This document shows positions 1 through 6,940 of a stretch of DNA of 64,000 nt, one piece after another. The translations under genes were made by a program, and so were the position numbers. Numbering within the stretch: the first letter of the stretch is position 1; every line of letters starts with the position of its first letter. Source of the stretch: Prochlorococcus sp. AG-449-G23 (GTDB taxonomy: Bacteria > Cyanobacteriota > Cyanobacteriia > PCC-6307 > Cyanobiaceae); the NCBI GenBank assembly GCA_003209585.1, contig QCQJ01000003.1:1-64000 (forward strand), given 5' to 3'. The notes under the pieces were generated by a model. That model saw only the letters and a program-made list of their open reading frames with translations. It did no database searches and had not been told where the DNA came from.

Positions 1-15
1 AAATTTTCCTTTCAT
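1..15 (-). other. tmk: First five codons of thymidylate kinase, inverted relative to the rest of the gene
   Basis: On the minus strand these 15 bases read ATG AAA GGA AAA TTT (MKGKF), the usual start of cyanobacterial Tmk. They directly follow the stop codon of the P-type ATPase tail, as expected for the normal ATPase-tmk-holB order. The rest of tmk runs on the opposite strand from about 107, so this start is separated and inverted. That the window edge is also a contig edge is inference. Confidence 0.6.
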
Positions 16-111
16 TTATTCCAAAGATAAAGCATTAATTACAACTGTAATAGAGCTAGTAGCCATCAATAATGCTGCTATTGAGGGAGTAAGAAGAATA
101 CCGTATTTAGG
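16..111 (-). CDS. P-type (heavy-metal) ATPase, C-terminal fragment
   Basis: On the minus strand this reads as the last 31 or so residues of a heavy-metal P1B-type ATPase. It contains the transmembrane signature [17 protein letters not shown] followed by NALSL, then a TAA stop at 16-18. In this family that segment is the last transmembrane helix and is highly conserved. The upstream part is missing because the sequence switches into tmk on the opposite strand near 107-111. The substrate is not inferable from this fragment; copper is common for this family in cyanobacteria. Confidence 0.7.
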   Translation of the reverse strand, partial: PKYGILLTPSIAALLMATSSITVVINALSLE

Positions 112-598
112 GAAAAGACTTAGAGGACTGATTCTTGATAATAATGAAAATAACAAGCCTTCATCGCTTGCTGAATTATTGCTTTATTCAGCGGATAGAG
201 CTGAACACGTTTCTAAAATTATTTCACCTGCTTTAAATAACAATGATTGGGTAATAAGTGATAGATTTTCCGATTCCACCCTGGCTTATCAAGGTTATGG
301 AAGAAACATAAATTTAGAAATAATTAAAAATATTGAATCAATTGTGTGTCAAGGAGAATCTCCTGATCTAACTTTCTTCTTAGAAATTTCTCCAGAAGAG
401 AGTATATTCCGAAGAAAAAATGAAATTCCAGATAGAATAGAATCAGAAGGTATTAGATTTTTAGAAAAAGTAAATGAAGGCTTCAAAATAATTGCCAAAG
501 AAAAAAACTGGACAGTAATATCTGCCTCACAAAATATTAAAACTATTTCTAATCAAATTAAAGAGACTGTACTAAACAATTTTTCTGATAACAAATGA
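107..598 (+). CDS. tmk: Thymidylate kinase, 5'-truncated by an inversion junction
   Basis: Tmk phosphorylates dTMP to dTDP in the cytoplasm. Visible landmarks are [10 protein letters not shown] near the break, [10 protein letters not shown] (dTMP-binding region), [16 protein letters not shown] (DR/Y motif) and the FLEISPEES strand with a following arginine-rich lid. About 163 residues are present against roughly 210 in the family. The missing N-terminal 45-50 residues include the P-loop GxxGxGKTT, so this fragment could not be active as it stands. The open frame continues upstream to position 2, but those bases encode the ATPase tail on the other strand and give nonsense here. An internal ATG at 179 is not a credible start. 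The stop overlaps the start of holB. Confidence 0.88.
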   Translation, partial: LGKRLRGLILDNNENNKPSSLAELLLYSADRAEHVSKIISPALNNNDWVISDRFSDSTLAYQGYGRNINLEIIKNIESIVCQGESPDLTFFLEISPEESIFRRKNEIPDRIESEGIRFLEKVNEGFKIIAKEKNWTVISASQNIKTISNQIKETVLNNFSDNK

Positions 599-1557
599 TT
601 GAGGTTAAAAAAAATAATTTTTTATTTAATGAAGAAGTCAATAGCTGTCTTAACAATATAATTAAAAACAAATCATTTGCTAATGGTTATATATTTTATG
701 GTGCTGAAGGAGTAGGAAAAAAGCAAACTGCTCTTCAATTTATAAAAGAGATTTTCAAACAATCTTCACCAAGCGAGAATGTTGAAGAAAAAATTACCAA
801 CAATAACCATCCTGATCTTCTAATTGTCGAACCTGATTCTCTGTTGGCAAGTAAAAATTCAAGAAATTCCGATCTTGAAAAAACTATAAAAAGTGGATCT
901 GAAGTTATTAAGATTGCTCAAATACGTAATATCAAAACTTTTCTTGGTCAGAAATCAATAAACTCAGAAAAAAAAATTGTTTTAATTATTGATGCCCACC
1001 ACCTCAACGAAGCAGCCTCAAATTGCCTCTTAAAAACCTTAGAAGAACCTAGTAATGGCATTTTTATTTTACTAACATCAAAACTAAACGTTCTCTTAGA
1101 TACGATCATCTCAAGATGTCAAATAATCAGATTTCGATCCTTTTCTAGTAAACAAATAAAGTCTATTTTTGAAGATTATTTAGATACTTCTAAATTAAAA
1201 ATTAATGCAAAATTAAAATTTGAAGATTTAATAAACTCAGCAAATGGATCTCCAAAGCAATTATTAAAAAATATTGAAATTTGGAATAATTTTTCAGATG
1301 AAATTATAAGTAAATTAGATTCTCCAATAAAAAACAGTCTAGAAATATTAGAAATATCTAAATTAATATCTGAAAAATTAGAAATTTATCAACAAATTTG
1401 TTTAGTCAATTTAATTCAAACTATTTGGTGGAGAAAAACAAAAAATATTGGTTTAGTAAAAAAGCTTGAAAATTTAAAATATTTCTTAGTAAAAAATATT
1501 CAACCAAAGTTGGCATGGGAAATTACTTTTTTAAAAATTTCAATGGAAAATATATAG
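595..1557 (+). CDS. holB: DNA polymerase III delta' subunit
   Basis: This is a clamp-loader subunit that helps load the beta clamp during replication. The 320-residue protein has an AAA+ fold: a Walker A-like [11 protein letters not shown] near residues 36-46, a Walker B region [34 protein letters not shown], and the SRC motif in [10 protein letters not shown]. Length and motif order fit HolB. The ATG overlaps the tmk stop (ATGA), so the two are translationally coupled. It converges on rpaA with only 2 nt between stop codons. DnaX is the closest alternative, but the cysteine-rich zinc module expected of DnaX is absent. Confidence 0.9.
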   Translation: MIEVKKNNFLFNEEVNSCLNNIIKNKSFANGYIFYGAEGVGKKQTALQFIKEIFKQSSPSENVEEKITNNNHPDLLIVEPDSLLASKNSRNSDLEKTIKSGSEVIKIAQIRNIKTFLGQKSINSEKKIVLIIDAHHLNEAASNCLLKTLEEPSNGIFILLTSKLNVLLDTIISRCQIIRFRSFSSKQIKSIFEDYLDTSKLKINAKLKFEDLINSANGSPKQLLKNIEIWNNFSDEIISKLDSPIKNSLEILEISKLISEKLEIYQQICLVNLIQTIWWRKTKNIGLVKKLENLKYFLVKNIQPKLAWEITFLKISMENI

Positions 1558-1559
1558 GA

Positions 1560-2342
1560 TTAATCTACAGCAGAATTTATTAAATCAGGATTTCTTGCTT
1601 GAATAAACTCTTGCATAGCAGTTTCAATTTGAGAACCAATAGGTAGCTCAAGACAATATCCAGCACCATATACAGTTTTTATGTATGTGGGTTTACGTGG
1701 ATCGGGTTCTAGTTTAGTGCGTAAGTGTCTAATATGAACTCTTATTGTCTCAATATCATCATCAGGTTCATATCCCCATACTTCTTTAAGGATTAATGCT
1801 GGCGAAACAGTTTGACCATGTCTCTGCAATAGACAGTGAAGTAATTCAAATTCAAGATGAGTTAATCTAACTGGAGATTCAAACCAAATAGCTTCGAATC
1901 TTTCAGGGACAAGAGTTAAAGGGCCATAATTTAATATTTCTTGCTGGTTACTAGAATTTAGTTGTGCTCTGTTAGTTCTTCTTAGTAAGGCTTTAATGCG
2001 GACATATAATTCTTCTAGATCGAATGGTTTAGTAATATAATCATCTGCTCCAGAATTAAACCCTGTCACTTTATCTTTAAGTCCGCCTAATGCAGTTATC
2101 ATTAAAATTGGGATATTTGATGTTCTTTCATCTCTTCTTAATCTCTGACATAAAGTTAATCCATCAACACTTGGCAACATTAAATCTAAGAGTATTAAAT
2201 CTGGTGAATATTGAAGAGCTAATGCTTGGCCTTTGATTCCATCTTCAGCTTTTTGAACATCGAAACCAGAATGTTCTAAATGCCTAGCAACTAAATCACG
2301 CATATCACGATCGTCTTCTATTAAAAGGATTGAAATTTTCAT
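1560..2342 (-). CDS. rpaA: Circadian and light-output response regulator RpaA
   Basis: This is an OmpR/PhoB-class response regulator of 260 residues. The receiver domain covers residues 1-120, with acidic pocket E9/D10/D11, phosphoacceptor D53, T83 and K105. A winged-helix DNA-binding domain follows (about 135-240). The segment [17 protein letters not shown] and the recognition region [23 protein letters not shown] are characteristic of RpaA rather than RpaB. In cyanobacteria RpaA is phosphorylated by SasA downstream of the Kai clock and drives dusk genes; Prochlorococcus keeps it despite having a reduced KaiBC timer. The ATG lacks a strong Shine-Dalgarno sequence. The 400-nt leader region upstream is probably where its promoter lies. 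Confidence 0.93.
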   Translation of the reverse strand: MKISILLIEDDRDMRDLVARHLEHSGFDVQKAEDGIKGQALALQYSPDLILLDLMLPSVDGLTLCQRLRRDERTSNIPILMITALGGLKDKVTGFNSGADDYITKPFDLEELYVRIKALLRRTNRAQLNSSNQQEILNYGPLTLVPERFEAIWFESPVRLTHLEFELLHCLLQRHGQTVSPALILKEVWGYEPDDDIETIRVHIRHLRTKLEPDPRKPTYIKTVYGAGYCLELPIGSQIETAMQEFIQARNPDLINSAVD

Positions 2343-2742
2343 ATTTATAAAGTATTAAATTAAAATTAAGTTTTAGTACTATGATTCTCTCAATAATTTA
2401 TGAGTATTGCTGAATTAATGTAAACAATATTATCAATTAGATTTATCAATTAACTCAGTAATAGCAAGGGATTAGACAGAAATTACAAGTTTTAAAGAAG
2501 TTTAAATTTTACATTTTCTTTCGATTTTATTTACTTTTTCTTAATAATCAGAGGAATATTAGAAGAAATAGTTATCAAATTTTAAAATTATCCAATTCAA
2601 ATTGTCAATATAAGGTATTTAAAAATAAGTTAAATAATTATTCTCAGCTGACAAAGAGGAAATAACATAGTTTAAAGTTTTTAATTTCTCCTGAGTGTTT
2701 AAAATAATAATTTTGTCTATATTTAGAAAAATTTAAGTATCT
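2343..2742. other. Intergenic region upstream of rpaA and of the 119-aa gene (divergent)
   Basis: This 400-nt, very AT-rich divergent region must contain the promoters for rpaA (leftward) and the small gene at 2743 (rightward). I see no ORF, RNA gene, strong hairpin or repeat that I can support in it. The length is unusual for a genome where divergent gaps are mostly 50-150 nt, so a long 5' leader or an unrecognised small RNA is possible. Confidence 0.4.
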
Positions 2743-3102
2743 ATGAAAAAGAAGCCTATTATCTATTCTGATTTATCGAAAAAACAACTAGAAAATCTTA
2801 AGGAACTTTACATTCAAAAAAAAGTTGAATCGATGAGTCATAAGGAACTTAAACAATATGTACTAGAAATTATTTCTCATCAAATAAACGATACTATTGA
2901 CAAAGAAGAGGAAATGGAAGCATGGAGAGAAATGTCAGTTTTTTTTGGAGAACAATTTGAAATCATTATTTTAGAAATACAAACAAAATACATTGACGAT
3001 AAAAACGTATTTGGAACAGAAATAGATCCTCAGAAACAAAGAATAGAATTACTTGAAAAGAATAATTTCGATCAAGAGAGAAAGGATATGTGGGACGAAT
3101 AG
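2743..3102 (+). CDS. Conserved small protein, possibly DUF7326-like
   Basis: A 119-residue, highly charged, soluble protein without signal peptide or membrane segment. The N-terminal half contains YSDLSKKQLENLKELYIQKK and an MSHKELKQYVLEIISHQI segment. Then comes EEEMEAWREMSVFFGE and a charged C-terminal tail. The arrangement resembles a small helical family (DUF7326) that I recall in marine picocyanobacteria and cyanophages; that assignment is from memory and tentative. It stands alone next to the tRNA-Asn scar region, which suggests flexible or phage-exchanged content. No function can be stated. Confidence 0.6.
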   Translation: MKKKPIIYSDLSKKQLENLKELYIQKKVESMSHKELKQYVLEIISHQINDTIDKEEEMEAWREMSVFFGEQFEIIILEIQTKYIDDKNVFGTEIDPQKQRIELLEKNNFDQERKDMWDE

Positions 3103-3191
3103 AAGTTCCTGCATGGTGTAGTGATTCAAACGATACAAACAAAACAATATGTCTTATTTTTAAAAAAAGTAAGAATCAATCAAAGAACTGA
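3090..3191 (+). CDS. Candidate 33-residue microprotein overlapping the preceding gene
   Basis: A GTG at 3090 opens a frame shifted relative to the upstream gene and overlapping its last 13 nt. It ends at TGA 3189-3191. The peptide reads GRIEVPAWCSDSNDTNKT, then a lysine-rich tail. The composition looks protein-like (Trp, Cys, Pro, balanced charges) rather than the Lys/Asn/Ile repeats typical of random AT-rich frames. The overlap would permit translational coupling. There is no homology evidence, and it may be chance. Confidence 0.2.
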   Translation: MGRIEVPAWCSDSNDTNKTICLIFKKSKNQSKN

Positions 3192-3224
3192 TTTTTTTTT
3201 TCGCTTATGTAGAGAATTTAGTAA

Positions 3225-3246
3225 ATGTTCTATTTACTGTTCTTAA
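3225..3246 (+). repeat. 22-nt direct repeat, copy 1
   Basis: The sequence runs ATGTTCTATT...GTTCTTAA and is identical to 3303-3324, starting 78 nt downstream. In this copy the flanking bases create a 7-bp inverted repeat, AGTAAAT-GTTCT-ATTTACT; the second copy lacks the left arm. It could be a duplicated protein-binding site or a small tandem duplication remnant. Confidence 0.75.
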
Positions 3247-3302
3247 AACTAACAATTTTTTTATTTATAATCTAGTTTTATATCATAATTTTATTATTTC
3301 TG

Positions 3303-3324
3303 ATGTTCTATTTACTGTTCTTAA
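3303..3324 (+). repeat. 22-nt direct repeat, copy 2
   Basis: Perfect match to 3225-3246. The sequence between the copies is low-complexity A+T without an ORF. Perfect identity over 22 nt in a drifting intergenic region implies either recent duplication or selection. Confidence 0.75.
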
Positions 3325-3392
3325 TAACAAATGAAATTTACTTGATTAAATCTTCTGCTAACCACTATTTAACAAAAAAAGGGCAAAGAAAG

Positions 3393-3459
3393 AAAAAAGT
3401 AACCTTTATTTAGGGTGCATTTGAAAAAACTTTTTGAAATTTATAAACTCCCCGGGCGG
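3393..3459 (-). repeat. Degenerate duplicate of tRNA-Asn 3' end and terminator (putative att remnant)
   Basis: Positions 3445-3459 are identical over 15 nt to 3665-3679, which cover the 3' acceptor strand and the start of the T arm of the tRNA-Asn gene. The bases further left (AAAAAAGT at 3393-3400 and a GTAACCTTTA...TAGGGTGC hairpin-like element) align collinearly, with a 2-nt offset, to the tRNA's own terminator at 3615-3640. The copy is diverged and no longer forms the perfect hairpin. Partial tRNA 3'-end copies with terminator are the classic footprint of tyrosine-recombinase integration into tRNA genes. Confidence 0.7.
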
Positions 3460-3482
3460 TCGAGTGTTAAACAAGGTATGTC

Positions 3483-3509
3483 TTGTTATGACATGATTTG
3501 TCATGACAA
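3483..3509. repeat. Inverted repeat, 11-bp arms
   Basis: Left arm TTGTTATGACA (3483-3493) pairs with TGTCATGACAA (3499-3509) at 10 of 11 positions plus a G-T wobble, around a 5-nt loop. There is no T-tract on either side, so it is not a standard terminator. It lies between the two tRNA 3' ends and could be a recombinase or regulator site or a structured RNA. Confidence 0.6.
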
Positions 3510-3531
3510 ATATAAAAGAAATTAGAAAATG

Positions 3532-3580
3532 GACGAATATTTTGACGAATAAAAAATTAAGTAAAGTGTATATATTCGTC
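3532..3580. repeat. Spaced inverted repeat (GACGAATAT / ATATTCGTC)
   Basis: Perfect 9-bp arms at 3532-3540 and 3572-3580 are separated by 31 nt, with an extra direct copy of GACGAAT at 3544-3550. The arrangement of inverted and direct copies of one short motif resembles arm-type or operator-type protein binding sites, but no cognate protein is identifiable here. Confidence 0.45.
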
Positions 3581-3614
3581 TAATCATTTTTAATCAAAAC
3601 GTAGTCATATAAGC

Positions 3615-3640
3615 AAAAAAGTCACCTTTTATAAGGTGAC
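3615..3640 (-). terminator. Rho-independent terminator of tRNA-Asn
   Basis: The perfect 8-bp stem GTCACCTT/AAGGTGAC (3621-3628 with 3633-3640) has a 4-nt loop. On the minus strand it is followed by six T residues (A run at 3615-3620 on the plus strand). It sits 28 nt past the tRNA 3' end in the direction of tRNA transcription. Confidence 0.85.
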
Positions 3641-3667
3641 TTTGAATGACTTTTCGAGACTTTAAAA

Positions 3668-3739
<72 letters not shown>

Positions 3740-3788
3740 ATATAAGATGAATTTAGCTCTTTAAAGTACCTTATGACAAGTATAAAGA

Positions 3789-4475
3789 TTAATTATATTG
3801 AAATTTTGATGGTTCTTGCCAGCTAGATAAAAAACCATTTTTCAGCTCTGCTACTGCATCAGCATAAGTTAATTCTTCATAACGATGAGTAATCCATAAA
3901 GCTGATAAAGGTTTTTTAGTATCACTTGTAAGATTTTTAATAGTTTGTAAAACTTTTAATTGGCTGGTTTGATCAAGTAACGCTGTAGGCTCATCTAAAA
4001 GAATAAAATTTCTATTACTAATAAGAGCACATGCAATAGTTAAGCGTTGTTTTTGTCCACCACTCAAAGTATGAACTGGCCTTTTTTCAAAACCAGTCAT
4101 TCCTACCTGATAAAGCACATATTCAATTTTTTTATTAATTTCATTTTGACTTATCTTTTGATTAATATTTATCAGAAGTTCGCTCCTGCAATTTGGCATC
4201 AATATTTGATGGTCAGGGTTTTGAAACACCATGCCAATATTTGCTTTAGAATCAATGATGCCATTTTTAGGTTTGATTAATCCATTAATTAATTTTAAAA
4301 GAGTACTTTTTCCACACCCGTTTTTACCTACGACCATCCAAAATCCAGGCTTTTTTATTGAGAAGTTACATTTAAAAATTAAATTTTCTTTTTTACCAGG
4401 ATATGAAAAAGAAACATCTTTGAATTTAATATGAGGTATTTCATTTTCAAGGGAATCTCGCATTAATTCTATCAA
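3789..4475 (-). CDS. ECF/CbiO-type ABC transporter ATP-binding protein
   Basis: This 228-residue nucleotide-binding subunit would energise import of a vitamin or metal (ECF class) or a related transporter. Walker A is GKNGCGKST at residues 50-58, the Q-loop is GMVFQNPDHQI, the signature is LSGGQKQRL, Walker B is FILLDEPT, and the switch histidine is in ITHRYEEL. The FQNPDHQ motif is typical of CbiO/EcfA proteins. No transmembrane or substrate-binding partner lies next to it, so its transporter is unknown. The ATG overlaps the stop of the upstream UPF0367 gene by 4 nt, indicating a two-gene operon. Confidence 0.8.
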   Translation of the reverse strand: MIELMRDSLENEIPHIKFKDVSFSYPGKKENLIFKCNFSIKKPGFWMVVGKNGCGKSTLLKLINGLIKPKNGIIDSKANIGMVFQNPDHQILMPNCRSELLININQKISQNEINKKIEYVLYQVGMTGFEKRPVHTLSGGQKQRLTIACALISNRNFILLDEPTALLDQTSQLKVLQTIKNLTSDTKKPLSALWITHRYEELTYADAVAELKNGFLSSWQEPSKFQYN

Positions 4476-4744
4476 TCTATGTTGAGAGAAAATCCTGGTC
4501 TTTTAGCTCCTCCTGCTACTGACGATTTTTCATATATTTGAACAGAAATGATTTCTTTAGCTTTAACAGCAATTAATTTATCTTGCACTTTGTCACACCT
4601 TAATTCGATCAAGTTTGAGGATTCTAAAGTTTCATTCATAGAACTTTTTATTTCATCATAAATTCGTTTAACGTCATCAAATTCTTTCTTCTGAATTGAA
4701 AGTGGAAAAGGTGAATATCTCAGACTTAGTTCCAGCGAATACAT
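4472..4744 (-). CDS. UPF0367 family protein
   Basis: A small cyanobacteria-specific protein of unknown function. It begins MYSLELSLRYSPFPLSIQKK and ends with the conserved KSSVAGGAKRPGFSL. I chose the ATG at 4744, giving 90 residues, because family members start at MYSLEL. An upstream in-frame ATG at 4750 (adding MI) is also possible, with GAGG 11 nt before it. It is the first gene of an operon with the downstream ABC ATPase. It is soluble, without signal or membrane segments. Confidence 0.85.
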   Translation of the reverse strand: MYSLELSLRYSPFPLSIQKKEFDDVKRIYDEIKSSMNETLESSNLIELRCDKVQDKLIAVKAKEIISVQIYEKSSVAGGAKRPGFSLNID

Positions 4745-4894
4745 AATCATTATAAAAACTACCTCTTATAATAATAAATATTTTTACTCAGGAAGTAATT
4801 TAAATTAAATTCTTTTGAGAAAAATATAAAAGATCTTTAAATACAATTATATTGAATATAGGAGATTTTATTTTTCATTTTAAAAAATCATTTC

Positions 4895-5863
4895 ATGGAA
4901 ATAGCAAATGATATAACTTCTCTAGTTGGAAATACCCCGTTAGTTAAATTAAATCGAATCAGAAAGTATTTTGATTGTTATCCAGAAATTATAGCCAAAC
5001 TAGAAAGTTTCAATCCATCAGCATCCGTTAAGGATCGGATAGCTTATTCAATGTTATGTAAAGCTGAAGAAGAAGGATTGATAACACCAGATAAAACAAC
5101 GTTAATTGAAGCAACAAGTGGGAATACTGGCATCGCATTAGCAATGGTTGCTGCAGCAAAAGGCTATAAATTGATATTAACTATGCCGGATACGATGAGT
5201 ATTGAGAGAAGGGCAATGTTGAGAGCATATGGAGCTGAATTACAGCTAACACCAGGAAAAGACGGCATGAAAGGAGCCTTAGATTTAGCTAATGAGTTGT
5301 CTTCAACTATTGCATATAGCTATCAATTTAATCAGTTTGAAAACTTTGCTAATCCAGATATTCATGAAAGAACAACGGCTCAAGAAATATGGTCCCAATC
5401 CAATAACAATTTAGATGGACTAGTTACAGGAGTAGGCACAGGAGGAACAATTACTGGTTGTGCACGTTTTTTGAAAAAAGTTAATCCAAATTGCAAAATT
5501 TATGCTGTAGAGCCCCAAAAAAGTGCTGTGATTTCCGGAGAAAAAGCCGGATCTCATTCGATTCAAGGAATAGGAGCAGGTTTCGTACCGAAAGTACTTA
5601 ATACTAAATTAATTGATGAAATTATAAAAATAGATGACGATGAAGCATTTTATTATGGGCGTTTATTAGCTCGATTGGAAGGTCTTTTATCTGGGATCAG
5701 TAGCGGTGCAGCTTTAGCAGCTACTATAAAAATCGGTAAAAGAAAAGAACTAATGAACAAAAGATTGATAGTTATTCTTCCAAGTTTTGGAGAAAGATAT
5801 TTATCAACAGCAATGTTTGAATCGAATACCTCAATTCAAGCCAGAAAAGATGGTTATCTTTAA
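4895..5863 (+). CDS. cysK: Cysteine synthase (O-acetylserine sulfhydrylase)
   Basis: A PLP enzyme that makes cysteine from O-acetylserine and sulfide, the last step of sulfur assimilation. The protein has 322 residues, typical of CysK/CysM. Landmarks are GNTPLVKLNR (12-21), PLP lysine K46 in ASVKDRIA, SGNTG (75-79) binding the substrate carboxylate, GVGTGGTITG for the PLP phosphate, and SGISSGAA near the C-terminus. CysK fits better than CysM or cystathionine synthase by length, but cyanobacteria carry several paralogs and the exact member is not certain. A GGAG lies upstream near 4861. It is followed 17 nt later by the J-domain gene. Confidence 0.9.
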   Translation: MEIANDITSLVGNTPLVKLNRIRKYFDCYPEIIAKLESFNPSASVKDRIAYSMLCKAEEEGLITPDKTTLIEATSGNTGIALAMVAAAKGYKLILTMPDTMSIERRAMLRAYGAELQLTPGKDGMKGALDLANELSSTIAYSYQFNQFENFANPDIHERTTAQEIWSQSNNNLDGLVTGVGTGGTITGCARFLKKVNPNCKIYAVEPQKSAVISGEKAGSHSIQGIGAGFVPKVLNTKLIDEIIKIDDDEAFYYGRLLARLEGLLSGISSGAALAATIKIGKRKELMNKRLIVILPSFGERYLSTAMFESNTSIQARKDGYL

Positions 5864-5879
5864 TGCATAATTTATAAAA

Positions 5880-6557
5880 ATGGAAAAAAATTTATATGAA
5901 GAATTAGGTCTCAAAAAAAATGCAACCAGAAGTGAAATTAAATCTTCATATCGCAATTTAGTTAAGCAACATCATCCTGATGCAGGAGGCAAGAAAGAAC
6001 GATTTCTTGCAATACAAAATGCCTGGGAAACGCTAAATGACCCTATCAAAAAAAAACGATATGATAGCAGTCTTTTCTCTTCCAGTTCATCATTTGATTC
6101 ATTAAATGAAAATTGGGAAGAGAAAATTAATTCAAAGAAATATAATGCTTCAATTAAAGACAAAGAAGTCGAAACATGGATTAAAGAAATTTACACTCCG
6201 ATCAATAGATTAATTAGTCAAATAATTAAACCTTTGAACAACGAAATAAAAGAACTATCTGCGGATCCATATGATGACCAATTAATGGAAAATTTTTGCA
6301 GTTACATAAGTCTTTCACAAAAGAAAATAGAAAAAGTTGAGAAAATTTATAACAAAAAAATAGTTCCAAAGTCTATTTCAGCTTTAGGCCTCAATCTGTA
6401 TCATTGTTTTTCACAAGTTAAAGATGCACTTTCAGAATTTGATAGATATACACAAGGATACGTGGATAATTATTTATTTGATGGTAAAGAAATGATCAAA
6501 GAAGCAAAAAGAATACAATCAAAGATGTCTACAGAGAAAAAAAATAAAAAATTTTAG
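5880..6557 (+). CDS. J-domain (DnaJ-like, type III) protein
   Basis: A 225-residue protein with an N-terminal J domain (residues 3-63) containing the HPD tripeptide at 32-34 that stimulates Hsp70 (DnaK) ATPase. It lacks the Gly/Phe region, zinc fingers and C-terminal peptide-binding domain of DnaJ, making it a type III co-chaperone. A serine-rich stretch (SSLFSSSSSFDS) links it to a cyanobacteria-specific helical C-terminus of unknown function. It lies 17 nt behind cysK, probably co-transcribed. Client unknown. Confidence 0.85.
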   Translation: MEKNLYEELGLKKNATRSEIKSSYRNLVKQHHPDAGGKKERFLAIQNAWETLNDPIKKKRYDSSLFSSSSSFDSLNENWEEKINSKKYNASIKDKEVETWIKEIYTPINRLISQIIKPLNNEIKELSADPYDDQLMENFCSYISLSQKKIEKVEKIYNKKIVPKSISALGLNLYHCFSQVKDALSEFDRYTQGYVDNYLFDGKEMIKEAKRIQSKMSTEKKNKKF

Positions 6558-6567
6558 ATATAAAATT

Positions 6568-6804
6568 TTATTGAGTATATTCTTTAAGTTGATCTAATTT
6601 CAACCAAACATCTGGAACAGGTCTGCGCCATCGAACCTGAGCATATTCATCTTTGACTGAAAGAATCTCTCCAGGACCTTCAAAGACATAATTAGGTAGA
6701 TCATTATCACTTGCTAGCGCCTCGATACTTTTCATATAATTTTCTCTATCGACAAAAACTAAGCCTCCTTTCTTGAGAGGTTTCTTCGGAATAGAATCTG
6801 TCAT
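6568..6804 (-). CDS. ndhO: NAD(P)H-quinone oxidoreductase subunit O
   Basis: A 78-residue peripheral subunit of the cyanobacterial NDH-1 complex in thylakoid membranes, which drives cyclic electron flow and respiration. The sequence begins MTDSIPKKPLKKGGLVFVDR and contains the conserved FEGPGEILSVKDEYAQVRWRRPVPDVWL block typical of NdhO. Length matches the family. It is a single gene, convergent with the J-domain gene and divergent from the epimerase at 6941. Confidence 0.92.
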   Translation of the reverse strand: MTDSIPKKPLKKGGLVFVDRENYMKSIEALASDNDLPNYVFEGPGEILSVKDEYAQVRWRRPVPDVWLKLDQLKEYTQ

Positions 6805-6940
6805 AATAAATTCAACAAAGTTACTTGAAATTTATTATACAAAAACATGTTTGAAAAATATTTAAAAAAATTTATACCGGAATAATAATTACAAACGTCT
6901 AAAAAATGCAATAGCCTTTTATGATAAACATTTATATGAT

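Larger units (their letters stand above)
3103..3667. other. Gene-poor region beside tRNA-Asn with repeats, hairpins and a partial tRNA copy
   Basis: About 565 nt without a solid gene. It holds a 22-nt direct repeat pair (3225-3246, 3303-3324), a degenerate copy of the tRNA-Asn 3' end plus its terminator (3393-3459), a strong inverted repeat (3483-3509), a second spaced inverted repeat (3532-3540 with 3572-3580) and the tRNA-Asn terminator (3615-3640). The organisation suggests a degraded insertion scar at a tRNA 3' end. No integrase remains in the window. Confidence 0.6.

Noticed and set aside
2..178. Upstream plus-strand continuation of the tmk frame as its N-terminus
   Set aside because: The frame is open, but bases before about 107 translate to a peptide unlike Tmk while the minus strand encodes a clear P-type ATPase tail and tmk start.
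3245..3300. Possible CRISPR array from the two direct repeats
   Set aside because: Only two copies, no further repeats or cas genes in the window, and the spacer-like interval is low-complexity A+T.
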